A DNA stretch of 64,000 nucleotides from Sphingomonadaceae bacterium (GCA_024236155.1 JACKLA010000003.1:62001-126000); one strand, 5' to 3'. Shown: positions 26,165-34,691, counted from the stretch's first letter. Translations and numbers: made by a program. The notes: generated by a model not told the origin, from the letters alone.

Positions 26165-26260
26165 CCTCTCCGGCAAGCGGAGAGGAGCAACGAGCGATTC
26201 TCCTCTCCCTTCACGGGAGAGGATAGCGAAGCTCGCTCGCGCAGCGAGCTAGCGAAGCTT
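26165..26260. repeat. Cluster of three hairpins between pdhC and DUF559 gene
   Basis: Three perfect stems lie in series: CCTCTCCG/CGGAGAGG (26165-26185), TCCTCTCCC/GGGAGAGGA (26201-26223) and AGCTCGCT/AGCGAGCT (26230-26250). The last is flanked by direct repeats TAGCGAAGCT at 26224-26233 and 26250-26259. It may end the pdhC transcript and resembles palindromic repeats found near DUF559 genes in related genomes. Confidence 0.75.
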
Positions 26261-26269
26261 GGAGAGGGA

Positions 26270-26638
26270 ATGCGACAGCACGCGGGTCGGAGAGGAGGCA
26301 AGCGCAACCTGTTGCCACTCGCAAAGCGCATGCGCCGCGAACCGACCGAAGCGGAACGACGGCTCTGGGCATTGTTACGGGCTGGACGGATGGCCGGGTT
26401 CAAGTTCAAGCGCCAAGAACAAATCGGTGATTTCATTGTCGATTTTATCTGCTTTCAAGCCCGCCTAATAGTCGAAGCGGACGGCTCGCAGCACGCCGAT
26501 AGTGGCAGCGATGTAGAGCGAGATGCTTGGCTTGCTTCGCAGGGGTTCAGAGTCCTCCGATTCTGGAACAATGATATCCTGAGTGACACCGATGCTGTCG
26601 CCGCTGCGATCCTCCAAGCGGTGGAAGCAATTGCCTGA
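26270..26638 (+). CDS. DUF559 (Vsr-like endonuclease fold) protein
   Basis: A 122-residue DUF559 protein related to the very-short-patch-repair and restriction endonuclease-like fold. The core has MRREPTEAERRLWALLR, FKFKRQEQIGDFIVDFICF and RLIVEADGSQH, then GFRVLRFWNNDIL. The Asp and Glu in GDFIVDF and IVEADG fit a nuclease active site. The frame is open back to 26117 but that part is made of repeat hairpins; ATG 26270, after GGAGAGGG, gives the usual family length. Function unproven. Its end overlaps the thioesterase gene. Confidence 0.75.
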   Translation: MRQHAGRRGGKRNLLPLAKRMRREPTEAERRLWALLRAGRMAGFKFKRQEQIGDFIVDFICFQARLIVEADGSQHADSGSDVERDAWLASQGFRVLRFWNNDILSDTDAVAAAILQAVEAIA

Positions 26639-27008
26639 CCAATCCCCCCTCATTCGCGTCACGGCCATGCCGACCGATCTCAACCCCTATGGCGGGGTGT
26701 TCGGCGGGTGGCTGATGAGCCAGATGGCGCTCGGCGCAGGTTCGCTGGCGAGCCGTGAGGGGAAGGGCAAGGCCGTGGTTGTGTCCGCGACGGATTTCGC
26801 CTTCCCCGGCGCGATGCAGGTGGGGGATGAGCTTTCGGTCTATTGCAAGATCGCCGCCACCGGCAACACCTCGCTGACCATCGCCGCCGAAGCCATCGCC
26901 CGCGAGCGTAATGGCGAGGTTGAAACCCGGGTCGCGCAAGGGACGTTCAAATTCGTCCTGCTCGATGAGAATGACCGGCCGCGTTCTGTGGCGGCAGTCG
27001 TCGCATGA
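26631..27008 (+). CDS. Acyl-CoA thioesterase, YciA-like hotdog protein
   Basis: Predicted to hydrolyse acyl-CoA. 125 residues with the hotdog core LIRVTAMPTDLNPYGGVFGGWLMSQM written in two parts: LIRVTAMPTDLNPYGG then VFGGWLMSQM, which includes the catalytic Asp region, followed by FPGAMQVGDELSVYCK. An ATG start at 26670 would remove the first conserved strand, so TTG 26631, overlapping the DUF559 stop, is preferred. Translation may thus depend on the DUF559 gene. Confidence 0.82.
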   Translation: MPDQSPLIRVTAMPTDLNPYGGVFGGWLMSQMALGAGSLASREGKGKAVVVSATDFAFPGAMQVGDELSVYCKIAATGNTSLTIAAEAIARERNGEVETRVAQGTFKFVLLDENDRPRSVAAVVA

Positions 27009-27028
27009 CAGATTGCGCCGCCGCTCAA

Positions 27029-27120
27029 CCGTTCGTGCTGAGCTTGTCGAAGCACCGCACTTTCTTTGAGTGCAACGCCGGAAGTGAAGGACGGCCCTTC
27101 GACAAGCTAAGGGCGAACGG
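27029..27120. repeat. REPIN-like inverted repeat, intergenic copy
   Basis: Left arm 27029-27052 (GCTGAGCTTGTCGAAG core) and inverted right arm 27097-27120 (CTTCGACAAGCTAAGG core), 44 bp apart. Same family as the copy inside pdhC. It fills most of the 289-bp gap between the thioesterase gene and lpdA; the rest of that gap shows no convincing gene. Confidence 0.9.
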
Positions 27121-27250
27121 GGATGAAAGTCTGCGCTGTCCTACTCACCGCAGCGCATGGCATGGTGCCGAAATGACCCGCACTGCCAAATCGCACCTGA
27201 AAACCTACCCCAGCTCCCCCCGTGCACTGGAAGAATTCAAACCTTTGGAC

Positions 27251-27268
27251 TGTGTTCCATGTGTTCCA
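27251..27268. repeat. Tandem TGTGTTCCA repeat before lpdA
   Basis: Two perfect head-to-tail copies of TGTGTTCCA, followed by a partial third (TGTTCA), end about 30 bp upstream of the lpdA ATG. Could be a regulator site or a scar of a mobile repeat. Confidence 0.5.
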
Positions 27269-27297
27269 CTTGTTCAGGCTCGAAAGGCTTAGACTGA

Positions 27298-28710
27298 ATG
27301 ACTGCCCAATATGACGTTATCGTTCTCGGCTCCGGACCCGGTGGCTATGTCGCCGCGATTCGCTGTGCGCAGCTGGGGTTGAAGACCGCGATTGTCGAGC
27401 GCGAACTACTCGGCGGAATCTGCCTCAACTGGGGCTGCATCCCGACCAAGGCGCTGCTGCGCTCGGCGGAAATCCTGCATTACGCGCAACATGCGAGCGA
27501 TTATGGCCTGACGATTGCGGGCAAGATCGAGGCTGACCTTGAGGCGGTGGTGAAGCGCAGCCGCGGCGTGGCGAAACAGCTGAACCAGGGCGTTACGCAC
27601 CTGATGAAGAAGAACAAGATCACCGTGCATATGGGCGAGGGCACGCTGACCGGCCCGACCAGCCTCACCGTGAAATCCGACAAGGGCGAGGAAAAGCTCA
27701 CCGCCAAGCACGTGATCGTCGCCACCGGCGCGCGGGCGCGTGACCTGCCGTTTGCCCCGGCTGATGGCAAGCGGGTGTGGACCTATCGCCACGCGATGAC
27801 CCCGCCCGAAATGCCCAAGAAGCTGCTGGTGATCGGCAGTGGCGCAATCGGGATCGAGTTTGCCAGCTTCTACAACGATATGGGCTGCGATGTGACCGTG
27901 GTCGAAATGCTCGAGCGGATCGTGCCGGTGGAAGACAAGGACGTTTCCGCCTTCCTTGAGAAGAGCCTGACCAAGCAGGGCATGACCATCATGACCGGTG
28001 CTGGCGTCGAAGACATCAAGGTCACCGCCAGCGGCGTCAAAGCCAAGGTCAAGGACAAGGCGGGCAAGATTGCCGAGACCGAGTTCACCCACTGCATCAC
28101 CGCCATCGGCATCGTGCCCAACACCGAGAATGTGGGGCTGGAAAAGCTGGCCGAGATGGATCGCGGCTTCATCCAGATCGACGATTACGGTCGTACCAAG
28201 TCGAAGGGGTTGTGGGCGATTGGCGATTGCACCCCCGGCCCCTGGCTGGCGCACAAGGCGAGCCATGAGGGCGTTACCACGGCAGAGGCTATCGCTAAGG
28301 AACTGGGCAACAAGGACGTCCACCCACACCCGCTCGACCGCTCGAACATCCCCGGCTGCACCTATTGCCACCCGCAGATCGCCAGTGTCGGCATGACCGA
28401 GGCCAAGGCCAAGGAAGCGGGTCACGAGGTGAAGGCAGGCACATTCCCCTTCATCGGCAATGGCAAGGCCATCGCGCTGGGCGAGGCGGAAGGTTTCGTG
28501 AAGACCGTGTTCGACGCCAAGACGGGCGAACTGCTCGGTGCGCACATGGTCGGTGCGGAAGTGACCGAAATGATCCAGGGTTTCGTCGTAGGCAAAACGC
28601 TGGAGACGACCGAGGCTGAACTGATGAACACGGTGTTCCCCCACCCGACGATCAGCGAGTCGATGCATGAAAGCGTGCTTGCGAGCTACGGGCGGGCGCT
28701 GCATATCTGA
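27298..28710 (+). CDS. lpdA: Dihydrolipoyl dehydrogenase (E3)
   Basis: FAD enzyme that reoxidises the lipoyl group of 2-oxo-acid dehydrogenase complexes. 470 residues: FAD-binding VLGSGPGGYVAAIRCAQLG, the redox-active disulfide in GGICLNWGCIPTKALLRS, the NAD-binding GSGAIGIEFASFY, and the C-terminal base HPHPTISESMHE. Located 1.2 kb after pdhC, with repeats and two unrelated genes between. It ends just before a large palindromic element. Confidence 0.97.
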   Translation: MTAQYDVIVLGSGPGGYVAAIRCAQLGLKTAIVERELLGGICLNWGCIPTKALLRSAEILHYAQHASDYGLTIAGKIEADLEAVVKRSRGVAKQLNQGVTHLMKKNKITVHMGEGTLTGPTSLTVKSDKGEEKLTAKHVIVATGARARDLPFAPADGKRVWTYRHAMTPPEMPKKLLVIGSGAIGIEFASFYNDMGCDVTVVEMLERIVPVEDKDVSAFLEKSLTKQGMTIMTGAGVEDIKVTASGVKAKVKDKAGKIAETEFTHCITAIGIVPNTENVGLEKLAEMDRGFIQIDDYGRTKSKGLWAIGDCTPGPWLAHKASHEGVTTAEAIAKELGNKDVHPHPLDRSNIPGCTYCHPQIASVGMTEAKAKEAGHEVKAGTFPFIGNGKAIALGEAEGFVKTVFDAKTGELLGAHMVGAEVTEMIQGFVVGKTLETTEAELMNTVFPHPTISESMHESVLASYGRALHI

Positions 28711-28721
28711 TGAAGATCAAG

Positions 28722-28825
28722 CCCCTCCCAGCGGGGAGGGGTTGGGGTGGGGGAGCGAGACCACCAGGTCTCGCGTCCCAGTTACCGGGGGAAACCCCAC
28801 CCCGACCCTCCCCACAAGGGGAGGG
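28722..28825. repeat. Three-stem palindromic (REP-type) element after lpdA
   Basis: Stem 1: CCCCTCCC/GGGGAGGGG region (28722-28741) running into TTGGGGTGGGG. Centre: GCGAGACC-acca-GGTCTCGC (28755-28774). Right arm: CCCCACCCCGACCC with CCCTCCCC/GGGGAGGG (28795-28825), an inverted copy of the left arm. The whole is a two-armed inverted element typical of sphingomonad and caulobacter REPs and may also terminate lpdA. Confidence 0.85.
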
Positions 28826-28843
28826 AGATGAAAGAAGAGCGCA

Positions 28844-30709
28844 ATGACAGACTTCCTCGTCATCGCATTCACCATCCTGGTTGCCGGCGTTGTCGCAGTC
28901 CCGGTGGCAACGCGCTTCGGCCTCGGATCGGTGCTCGGCTACCTGATCGCCGGGATGGCAATCAGCCAGTTGCTGGCCGCGCTATCGGTCGATATCGAAC
29001 AGTTGCAGGGTTTCGCCGAATTCGGCGTCGTGATGATGCTGTTCCTTGTCGGGCTGGAACTGGAACCACGCAAGCTGTGGGACATGCGCGGGCAATTGCT
29101 GGGGCTGGGCGGCGGACAGGTTGTCGCAACGGTGATCGTGCTGGCGCTGATTGCAATCGTCAGCGGGAACGACTGGCGCACCGCACTGGGGATCGGGATG
29201 GTCCTCACGCTGTCATCGACCGCGATCATCGTCCAGACCCTCAACGAGAAGGGCCTGCTCAAGAGCGAGGGCGGTGAAGCCAGCTTCTCGGTCCTGTTGT
29301 TGCAGGACGTTGCGGTCATTCCGATACTGGCGCTGATCCCGCTGCTGGCCATTCCCGAACTTGCCGCTGCCGGTGCTGCCGACCATGCAGAGGGAGCGCA
29401 TGGTGCAGGCTGGACGCTGACCGATGGCATGCCTGCATGGCTTGCCGCCATCGTTACCATCGCAGCCGTCGCCTCTGTCGCGCTGATCGGCAACTATCTT
29501 ACCCGCCCGATATTCCGCTTCATCGCCAGTGCCCAATTGCGCGAGCTATTCACCGCAACCGCGCTGGTATTCGTGATCGGCATTGCGTTGCTGATGACGC
29601 TGGTCGGCCTGTCGCCCGCGCTCGGCACCTTCATCGCCGGGGTTGTGCTGGCCAACAGCGAATACCGGCATGAGCTGGAATCCGATGTCGAACCGTTCAA
29701 GGGCCTTCTTCTCGGCCTGTTCTTCATAACGGTCGGGGCAGGGATCGATTTCGAGCTGGCGATTGCGCAGTGGGACAGGGTCCTGTTCTGGGCCGCCGTT
29801 GTCATCGCCACCAAGATCGCCGTCCTCGCAGTGATTGCCCGGCTTGCAGGGATCAGGCGGCAAGCGGCGTGGCTGTTCTCGCTCTCGCTCGCGCAGGCCG
29901 GTGAGTTCGCCTTTGTCCTGATTGCCTTTGCACTCGCCAACTTCGTATTCGACGAGCCGCTGGCGGACCTGCTGTTGCTGGTGGTTGCGCTGACCATGCT
30001 GGTCACGCCGCTGCTGTTCATCGTCTACGACAAGCTGATTGCCGCTGCCTATTGCAAGGGCGAGGCGGAGGAGCGGGAAGCCGACCTCATCGACGAGGAG
30101 AACCCGATCATTATCGCCGGGCGCGGGCGTGTTGGCGGGATCGTCGACCGGATGCTGCAGGCGGCCGGGTTCAAGACAACGGTGATCGACTATGACAGTC
30201 GCCACCTCGAGATTGTCCGCCGGTTCGGGTACCGGACCTATTTTGGCGATGCGACACGGCCCGACCTGCTTCATTCGGCAGGGATCGCCAAGGCGAAACT
30301 GCTGGTCGTCGCACTCGATGAGCGTGAGCAGATCGACAAGCTGGTCCGCTATGTCGTGGCCAACTATCCCAAGGTGCATGTCATGGCGCGCGCGATCGAC
30401 CGCAACCATGTGTTCGCCCTGTGGGCCTATGGGTGCCGGGACATCATCCGTGAAACCTATGACAGCAGCCTGCGCATGGGACGCTCTGCATTCGAAGTGT
30501 TGGGGGTGGATCGCCAGCAGGCACGGGCAATGACCGACGCATTCGAAGAGATGGACCGCAGCTCGATGCGCGAAGTGGCCGATGTGTTCCGTCTCGATGT
30601 GCCATTCGGCGAGAACGAAGAGCTTATGGAGCGGGTAAAAGACCTCAAGACCAAATGGGACCCGGTGCTCCGCGAACAGATGGATGATATCCTGAAGCGA
30701 GGGCGATGA
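28844..30709 (+). CDS. CPA2-family K+/H+ antiporter with RCK domain (KefB/KefC-like)
   Basis: A 621-residue inner-membrane cation/proton antiporter. Helices fill residues 1-390, with the conserved GVVMMLFLVGLELEP and LSLAQAGEFAFVLI segments. A cytosolic TrkA-N/RCK domain follows (about 415-540: IIIAGRGRVGGIVDRMLQAAG, YFGDATRPDLL), which binds nucleotide to gate transport. Probably handles potassium and pH balance. Its stop overlaps the aminotransferase start (ATGA). Confidence 0.9.
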   Translation: MTDFLVIAFTILVAGVVAVPVATRFGLGSVLGYLIAGMAISQLLAALSVDIEQLQGFAEFGVVMMLFLVGLELEPRKLWDMRGQLLGLGGGQVVATVIVLALIAIVSGNDWRTALGIGMVLTLSSTAIIVQTLNEKGLLKSEGGEASFSVLLLQDVAVIPILALIPLLAIPELAAAGAADHAEGAHGAGWTLTDGMPAWLAAIVTIAAVASVALIGNYLTRPIFRFIASAQLRELFTATALVFVIGIALLMTLVGLSPALGTFIAGVVLANSEYRHELESDVEPFKGLLLGLFFITVGAGIDFELAIAQWDRVLFWAAVVIATKIAVLAVIARLAGIRRQAAWLFSLSLAQAGEFAFVLIAFALANFVFDEPLADLLLLVVALTMLVTPLLFIVYDKLIAAAYCKGEAEEREADLIDEENPIIIAGRGRVGGIVDRMLQAAGFKTTVIDYDSRHLEIVRRFGYRTYFGDATRPDLLHSAGIAKAKLLVVALDEREQIDKLVRYVVANYPKVHVMARAIDRNHVFALWAYGCRDIIRETYDSSLRMGRSAFEVLGVDRQQARAMTDAFEEMDRSSMREVADVFRLDVPFGENEELMERVKDLKTKWDPVLREQMDDILKRGR

Positions 30710-31638
30710 TCGTGGCCAAGGGTACACATGAATACGCCGCCGATCCACGTAACGAGGTGGTTCTGATTAACGTGAACGGGACACTGGTTCCGCGTGCGGA
30801 AGCAACCGTTTCAGTGTTCGACAGCGGCTTCATGCTGGGTGACGGGGTGTGGGAAGGGTTGCGCCTGCACAAAGGGAAGATCGCTTTCCTCGATGCGCAT
30901 CTCGACCGGCTTTACGAAGGCGCGAAGGCCATTGCGATGGATATCGGCCTCACACGCAAGGAACTGAGTGAACGGATCGACGAGACGATCGACGGCAACG
31001 CCATGCGCAGCGAGCAGGGCGTGCATATCCGGCTGATGGTGACGCGCGGCATCCGTTCTACGCCCTACCAGGACCCGCGCGTCGTGATCTCTCCCGCCAC
31101 CATCGTGATCATTCCTGAATACAAGGCGCCGCTGCCTGCGACGGTCGAGAACGGCATACGCCTGTTCACCGTCCATGTCCGTCGCGGCGATCCGGCGGTG
31201 CAGGACCAGAAGCTCAACTCACATTCGAAGCTCAACTGCATCACGGCCTGTATCCAGGCGACGCAGGCAGGCGCCGACGAAGCCCTCATGCTCGATCCGC
31301 ATGGTTTCGTCGCGACCTGCAATTCGACGCATTTTTTCATCGTTCGCAAGGGCGAGGTGTGGACCAGCAGTGGCGACTACTGCCTTGGCGGGATCACCCG
31401 GTCGAATGTGATTCGCGTGTGCCGCGAGCAAGGTATCCCGGTGTTCGAAAAGAACTTCTCCCTCACCGATGTCTATGGCGCGGACGAGGCCTTCGTCACC
31501 GGCACATTTGCCGGCGTGGTCCCGGTTACCGAAGCCGACGGACGCAGGCTGACAGAGGGCAGGGGGCCGATGGTCGAGCGACTGCAGGGACTCTACAAGG
31601 CGCTGATGGACCGGGACGTTCGGGGCGGCGAAGCATGA
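30706..31638 (+). CDS. Class IV PLP aminotransferase (BCAT/D-amino acid transaminase-like)
   Basis: A 310-residue fold-type IV aminotransferase. PLP lysine is Lys175 in LNSHSKLNCITACIQA. Other marks: VSVFDSGFMLGDGVWEGLRL at the N-terminus, EALMLDPHGFVATCNSTHFF and GGITRSNVI in the phosphate-binding cup. The sequence does not separate branched-chain from D-amino acid or aminodeoxychorismate types. ATGA overlaps at both ends tie it to the antiporter and to the sulfotransferase-like gene, so the two latter products likely act together. Confidence 0.88.
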   Translation: MIVAKGTHEYAADPRNEVVLINVNGTLVPRAEATVSVFDSGFMLGDGVWEGLRLHKGKIAFLDAHLDRLYEGAKAIAMDIGLTRKELSERIDETIDGNAMRSEQGVHIRLMVTRGIRSTPYQDPRVVISPATIVIIPEYKAPLPATVENGIRLFTVHVRRGDPAVQDQKLNSHSKLNCITACIQATQAGADEALMLDPHGFVATCNSTHFFIVRKGEVWTSSGDYCLGGITRSNVIRVCREQGIPVFEKNFSLTDVYGADEAFVTGTFAGVVPVTEADGRRLTEGRGPMVERLQGLYKALMDRDVRGGEA

Positions 31639-32360
31639 CCATTCGCATCGCCATGTGGAGCGGGCCGCGCAATATCTCGACCGCGATGATGCGCAGCTTC
31701 GGCAACCGCGAGGATTGCGCGGTGTCGGACGAGCCGTTCTACGGTGCGTTCCTGAAGGCCACCGGAGAGCCGCACCCCATGGCTTCCGAAACGATTGCCG
31801 ATATGGATTGCGATTGGGAGTCGGTGCTTGCAGGCCAGTCGGGCGATGCACCCGATGGGCGACCGGTCTGGTACCAGAAGCATATGCCGCACCATATGGT
31901 CGGGCCAGTGTCGATCGCCGACATGCCGGATCATCGCCACGCCTTCCTGATCCGCGCGCCGGAGCGGGTTGTCGCCAGCTATCAGAAGAAGAACGAACTG
32001 CGCCGTGCCGAAATGCTCGGCTTCGCCCAATTGCGGCGATATTTCGAGATCGAGGCCGACAGGAGCGGAAAGGCCCCGCCAGTGGTCGATTCCGACGATA
32101 TACTCGCCGACCCGTCGGGCGTCCTGTGGGAACTATGCAATGCGCTTGGGATCGCTTGGGACACAGCCATGCTCAAGTGGACCAAGGGACCGCATCCCGA
32201 AGACGGCATCTGGGGGGCGCACTGGTATGACAAGGTCAACCAGTCGACGGGCTTTGGCGAACCGCTCGGCGATTTGCCGGAACTCAGTGGTGAATATGCC
32301 CGCGTCGCCGACGAATGCCGCGCCGATTACGAGGAACTGAAGCAATACAGGATCGTGTGA
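31635..32360 (+). CDS. Sulfotransferase-like P-loop protein
   Basis: A 241-residue protein of the sulfotransferase superfamily. The phosphosulfate-binding loop is at the N-terminus (WSGPRNISTAMMRSF, residues 8-22), and the 3'-phosphate region is AFLIRAPERVVASYQKK. Similar proteins are often annotated as HAD or BCAT-associated. In plants a like domain is fused to a class IV aminotransferase (as I recall for the BCAT-like proteins of Arabidopsis), matching the gene pair seen here. Substrate unknown. Confidence 0.72.
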   Translation: MTIRIAMWSGPRNISTAMMRSFGNREDCAVSDEPFYGAFLKATGEPHPMASETIADMDCDWESVLAGQSGDAPDGRPVWYQKHMPHHMVGPVSIADMPDHRHAFLIRAPERVVASYQKKNELRRAEMLGFAQLRRYFEIEADRSGKAPPVVDSDDILADPSGVLWELCNALGIAWDTAMLKWTKGPHPEDGIWGAHWYDKVNQSTGFGEPLGDLPELSGEYARVADECRADYEELKQYRIV

Positions 32361-32618
32361 TCAGACCTGCTTCGCAGCCTTGGGATAGCGCCTGCGATAG
32401 AGCTTCCACAGCGGCGCTGCGATACTGTATCCAACAAAGGCGCCGCCGATGTAGAACACACCGGATTTGCCGCCTGTGTAACCCATCTGTTCGGTCACGA
32501 GGTAATAGGCGACAAGCGCCCCGGCGATGGTCAGGATCCCGGTCAGCACTGCCAGAGGAATGAACAGCAACCAGTTGTTCTTCGTCCGCTCCGCCAACGT
32601 ATTGTCGTCCATGGTCAT
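32361..32618 (-). CDS. Small two-helix membrane protein, hypothetical
   Basis: 85 residues with two predicted helices (about 16-40, LLFIPLAVLTGILTIAGALVA, and 53-70, GVFYIGGAFVGYSIAA) and a basic C-terminus (KLYRRRYPKAAKQV). Not recognised. It is convergent with the sulfotransferase-like gene, with no spacer, and lies downstream of the DUF11 operon on the same strand after 87 bp, so it may be read by the operon transcript. Confidence 0.6.
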   Translation of the reverse strand: MTMDDNTLAERTKNNWLLFIPLAVLTGILTIAGALVAYYLVTEQMGYTGGKSGVFYIGGAFVGYSIAAPLWKLYRRRYPKAAKQV

Positions 32619-32705
32619 CCCCGGTTCCCTTGTTCGGGGAGTTGGATAAACGCTGGGTCGAGTGATTTGGCTGCCATATTCATGGCAGGCGGCATTGCCT
32701 CGGCC

Positions 32706-34691
32706 TTAGTCGACCGTCATCTCGAATGTGACGGCATATGTGGCCCCGGCAGCGAGCGATGTTGCGCTTGCGGTCACGACCGTCCCGGTGCTCGCCGCAC
32801 CATGTGGATCGCTTTCGTCGGCACCGGAGCTGTCATCGTCTTCGGCTTGCACTGCCGTGGAGCAGCTTGTCCCGGACTTCAGTGTCCCGGCGGTGTAGGT
32901 CAGGTCGCCGGGCAACGTATCGCTCGCGCTGATGTTGACGGCGGCAGTATCGCCGGTGTTGGTGAAGAGCAGGCAATAACGGACGGTCGCCCCGGGAATG
33001 GCCTTGGGCGTGCCACCGGTAATCGCCGTCACGGGATCGCTGATGACGGAACTGGTCTTGATCGCGGTGATCGAAGTTGTCGGGCGGCAGAAGTTGATAT
33101 CGTGGATCGCGATACCCTGCTGCCCCGGATTGGTCGGCGCGAGCGAGTGGTTGCCATACCGGATGATGATCGTGTCAATCGGCGCATTGAACGTCACGGT
33201 GATGTTACCATCCGCTGAATCGTTGTTGGAGGCGGCGTCGCCAAATGCCTGGTTGCCAACAACGTAGTTGGAAACCCCGTTGGTCAGGATCGGGATCACC
33301 GTCGCGCCCTGATAACGGCCCTCGACTTCCATCCTGTCGGCAAACTGATTGTTTGCGTAGTCGACATCGAAGATCCGGAACTGCGCGCCACGCATGATTG
33401 CGGGCAGCGTGATGGTGGTCGTGACAACCGATGATCGATCGGGGAGGTCGACCAGTTGCAGAACCGAGTTCTCAAATGTCGCCCCGTGTACGACTGCCTG
33501 CCGGGTCGGGGACTGACCGCCGACCGATGCATTGTTCAGCCATGTCCCCGGATTCTGCATCAGGAACTGAATCTGGCCGATTGCCCCAAGCGTATAGTTG
33601 TTGTTTGTGGTGCCCGCAGCCCAGTCGTTGGCGGGCAGATCCCAGTCGAACAGGATGAAGCCTGCCGGGCAGGTCAATGTCGGAGGCACGCCAGCGGTGC
33701 GTGTCCCGCTCACGGTCAGCGTTGCGCTGGCATAGTCATCCTCCGACGTGACGCCGTTGTCGGGGGTCGAGTCGATATCGGGTACGCTGCTTGAAACGAT
33801 CTCCGCAGTGTTGGTGAAAGAGCCTCCGGCGCTCGCATTGACGGTGCCGGTGATATCGATGCTCGCACTCGCACCCGGTGCCAAACTACCGACCGACCAG
33901 ATGCCAGTGCTGCTGTTGTATGATCCGTTGCTGCCAGTGAACGAAAAGCCGGTGGGCAGGATGTCGCGAACCTCGATACCGGTTGCAGTCTGGGGCGAGG
34001 TCGCGGCGTTCGTGACCGTGAGGCGGAACGTCGCCGAACTCCCGGACGTCGGATTAGACGTCAGCAACGTCTTGCTCAGCGAAAGGTCGGCGTAGTTGGT
34101 CGGCGTCGAGGTCAGGTAGAGATCGGCCTGGTAGAACGTGCCGGAATCTCCGTTGAACCGATCGCAGATCTCAAGTGTCCACGTACCGGCCGAACTCTGC
34201 CCATTGAATCCCGACAACACCGATGCAGGCCGGTATGTCGCTGCATAGGGCGGCACTGTCGTGCTCGCTGTCGCTGTTGCATTTGCAGTGTAGTTCGAGA
34301 TCGCCGACGCGGCAGAATCGTCAAACAGGACATTGTAGTTGTCCGCCCCGGCCCCATCGCCGGATGCCAGCTGGATTCGCGTGCCTGATGGCGAAACCAG
34401 CCACATCAGCAGGTCACCACGATAAGTATGTGCCAGCAAAACGCCGATATTCACGTCGGAAATCGTATAGTTGCTCCCAACCGTGAATGTGCGTGTGTAG
34501 GGATTGCTGCAGGGCGTATTGGTCTCATTGATAAAGCCGGTCGCGCTGTCCGTCGTGTTCGTATAGCGAGTCGTAACCTGCGCCGAAGCGGGCGATGCTG
34601 CCATGAAGGCGAGTGCCACCATCGTTAGGGCGACCAGCACGCGCACCAGCGGCGCGAACCGTGCCATCCAGCCTTGCGCGGCGACAATCAT
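32706..34691 (-). CDS. Secreted P-domain and DUF11 protein
   Basis: A 661-residue exported protein, last in the surface operon. Signal peptide from M1 or M9 (LVALTMVALAFMAASPASA-Q). Residues about 40-195 form a proprotein-convertase P domain (RTFTVGSNYTISDVNIGVLL, HTYRGDLLMWLVSPSG, AGTWTLEICDRFNGDSG). A DUF11 domain follows (about 200-330), then a sandwich region, and a second DUF11-like domain at the C-terminus with PKAIPGATVRYCLLFTNTGD ending TFEMTVD. No protease domain accompanies the P domain. Start overlaps the barrel gene stop by 4 bp. Confidence 0.75.
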   Translation of the reverse strand: MIVAAQGWMARFAPLVRVLVALTMVALAFMAASPASAQVTTRYTNTTDSATGFINETNTPCSNPYTRTFTVGSNYTISDVNIGVLLAHTYRGDLLMWLVSPSGTRIQLASGDGAGADNYNVLFDDSAASAISNYTANATATASTTVPPYAATYRPASVLSGFNGQSSAGTWTLEICDRFNGDSGTFYQADLYLTSTPTNYADLSLSKTLLTSNPTSGSSATFRLTVTNAATSPQTATGIEVRDILPTGFSFTGSNGSYNSSTGIWSVGSLAPGASASIDITGTVNASAGGSFTNTAEIVSSSVPDIDSTPDNGVTSEDDYASATLTVSGTRTAGVPPTLTCPAGFILFDWDLPANDWAAGTTNNNYTLGAIGQIQFLMQNPGTWLNNASVGGQSPTRQAVVHGATFENSVLQLVDLPDRSSVVTTTITLPAIMRGAQFRIFDVDYANNQFADRMEVEGRYQGATVIPILTNGVSNYVVGNQAFGDAASNNDSADGNITVTFNAPIDTIIIRYGNHSLAPTNPGQQGIAIHDINFCRPTTSITAIKTSSVISDPVTAITGGTPKAIPGATVRYCLLFTNTGDTAAVNISASDTLPGDLTYTAGTLKSGTSCSTAVQAEDDDSSGADESDPHGAASTGTVVTASATSLAAGATYAVTFEMTVD

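Noticed and set aside
26117..26269. N-terminal extension of the DUF559 frame back to pdhC
   Set aside because: The extension is translated hairpin repeat DNA; family proteins begin near 26270.
27005..27292. 95-codon frame between the thioesterase gene and lpdA
   Set aside because: It is made largely of the REPIN arms, has no homology and no plausible ribosome site beyond overlap with the thioesterase stop.
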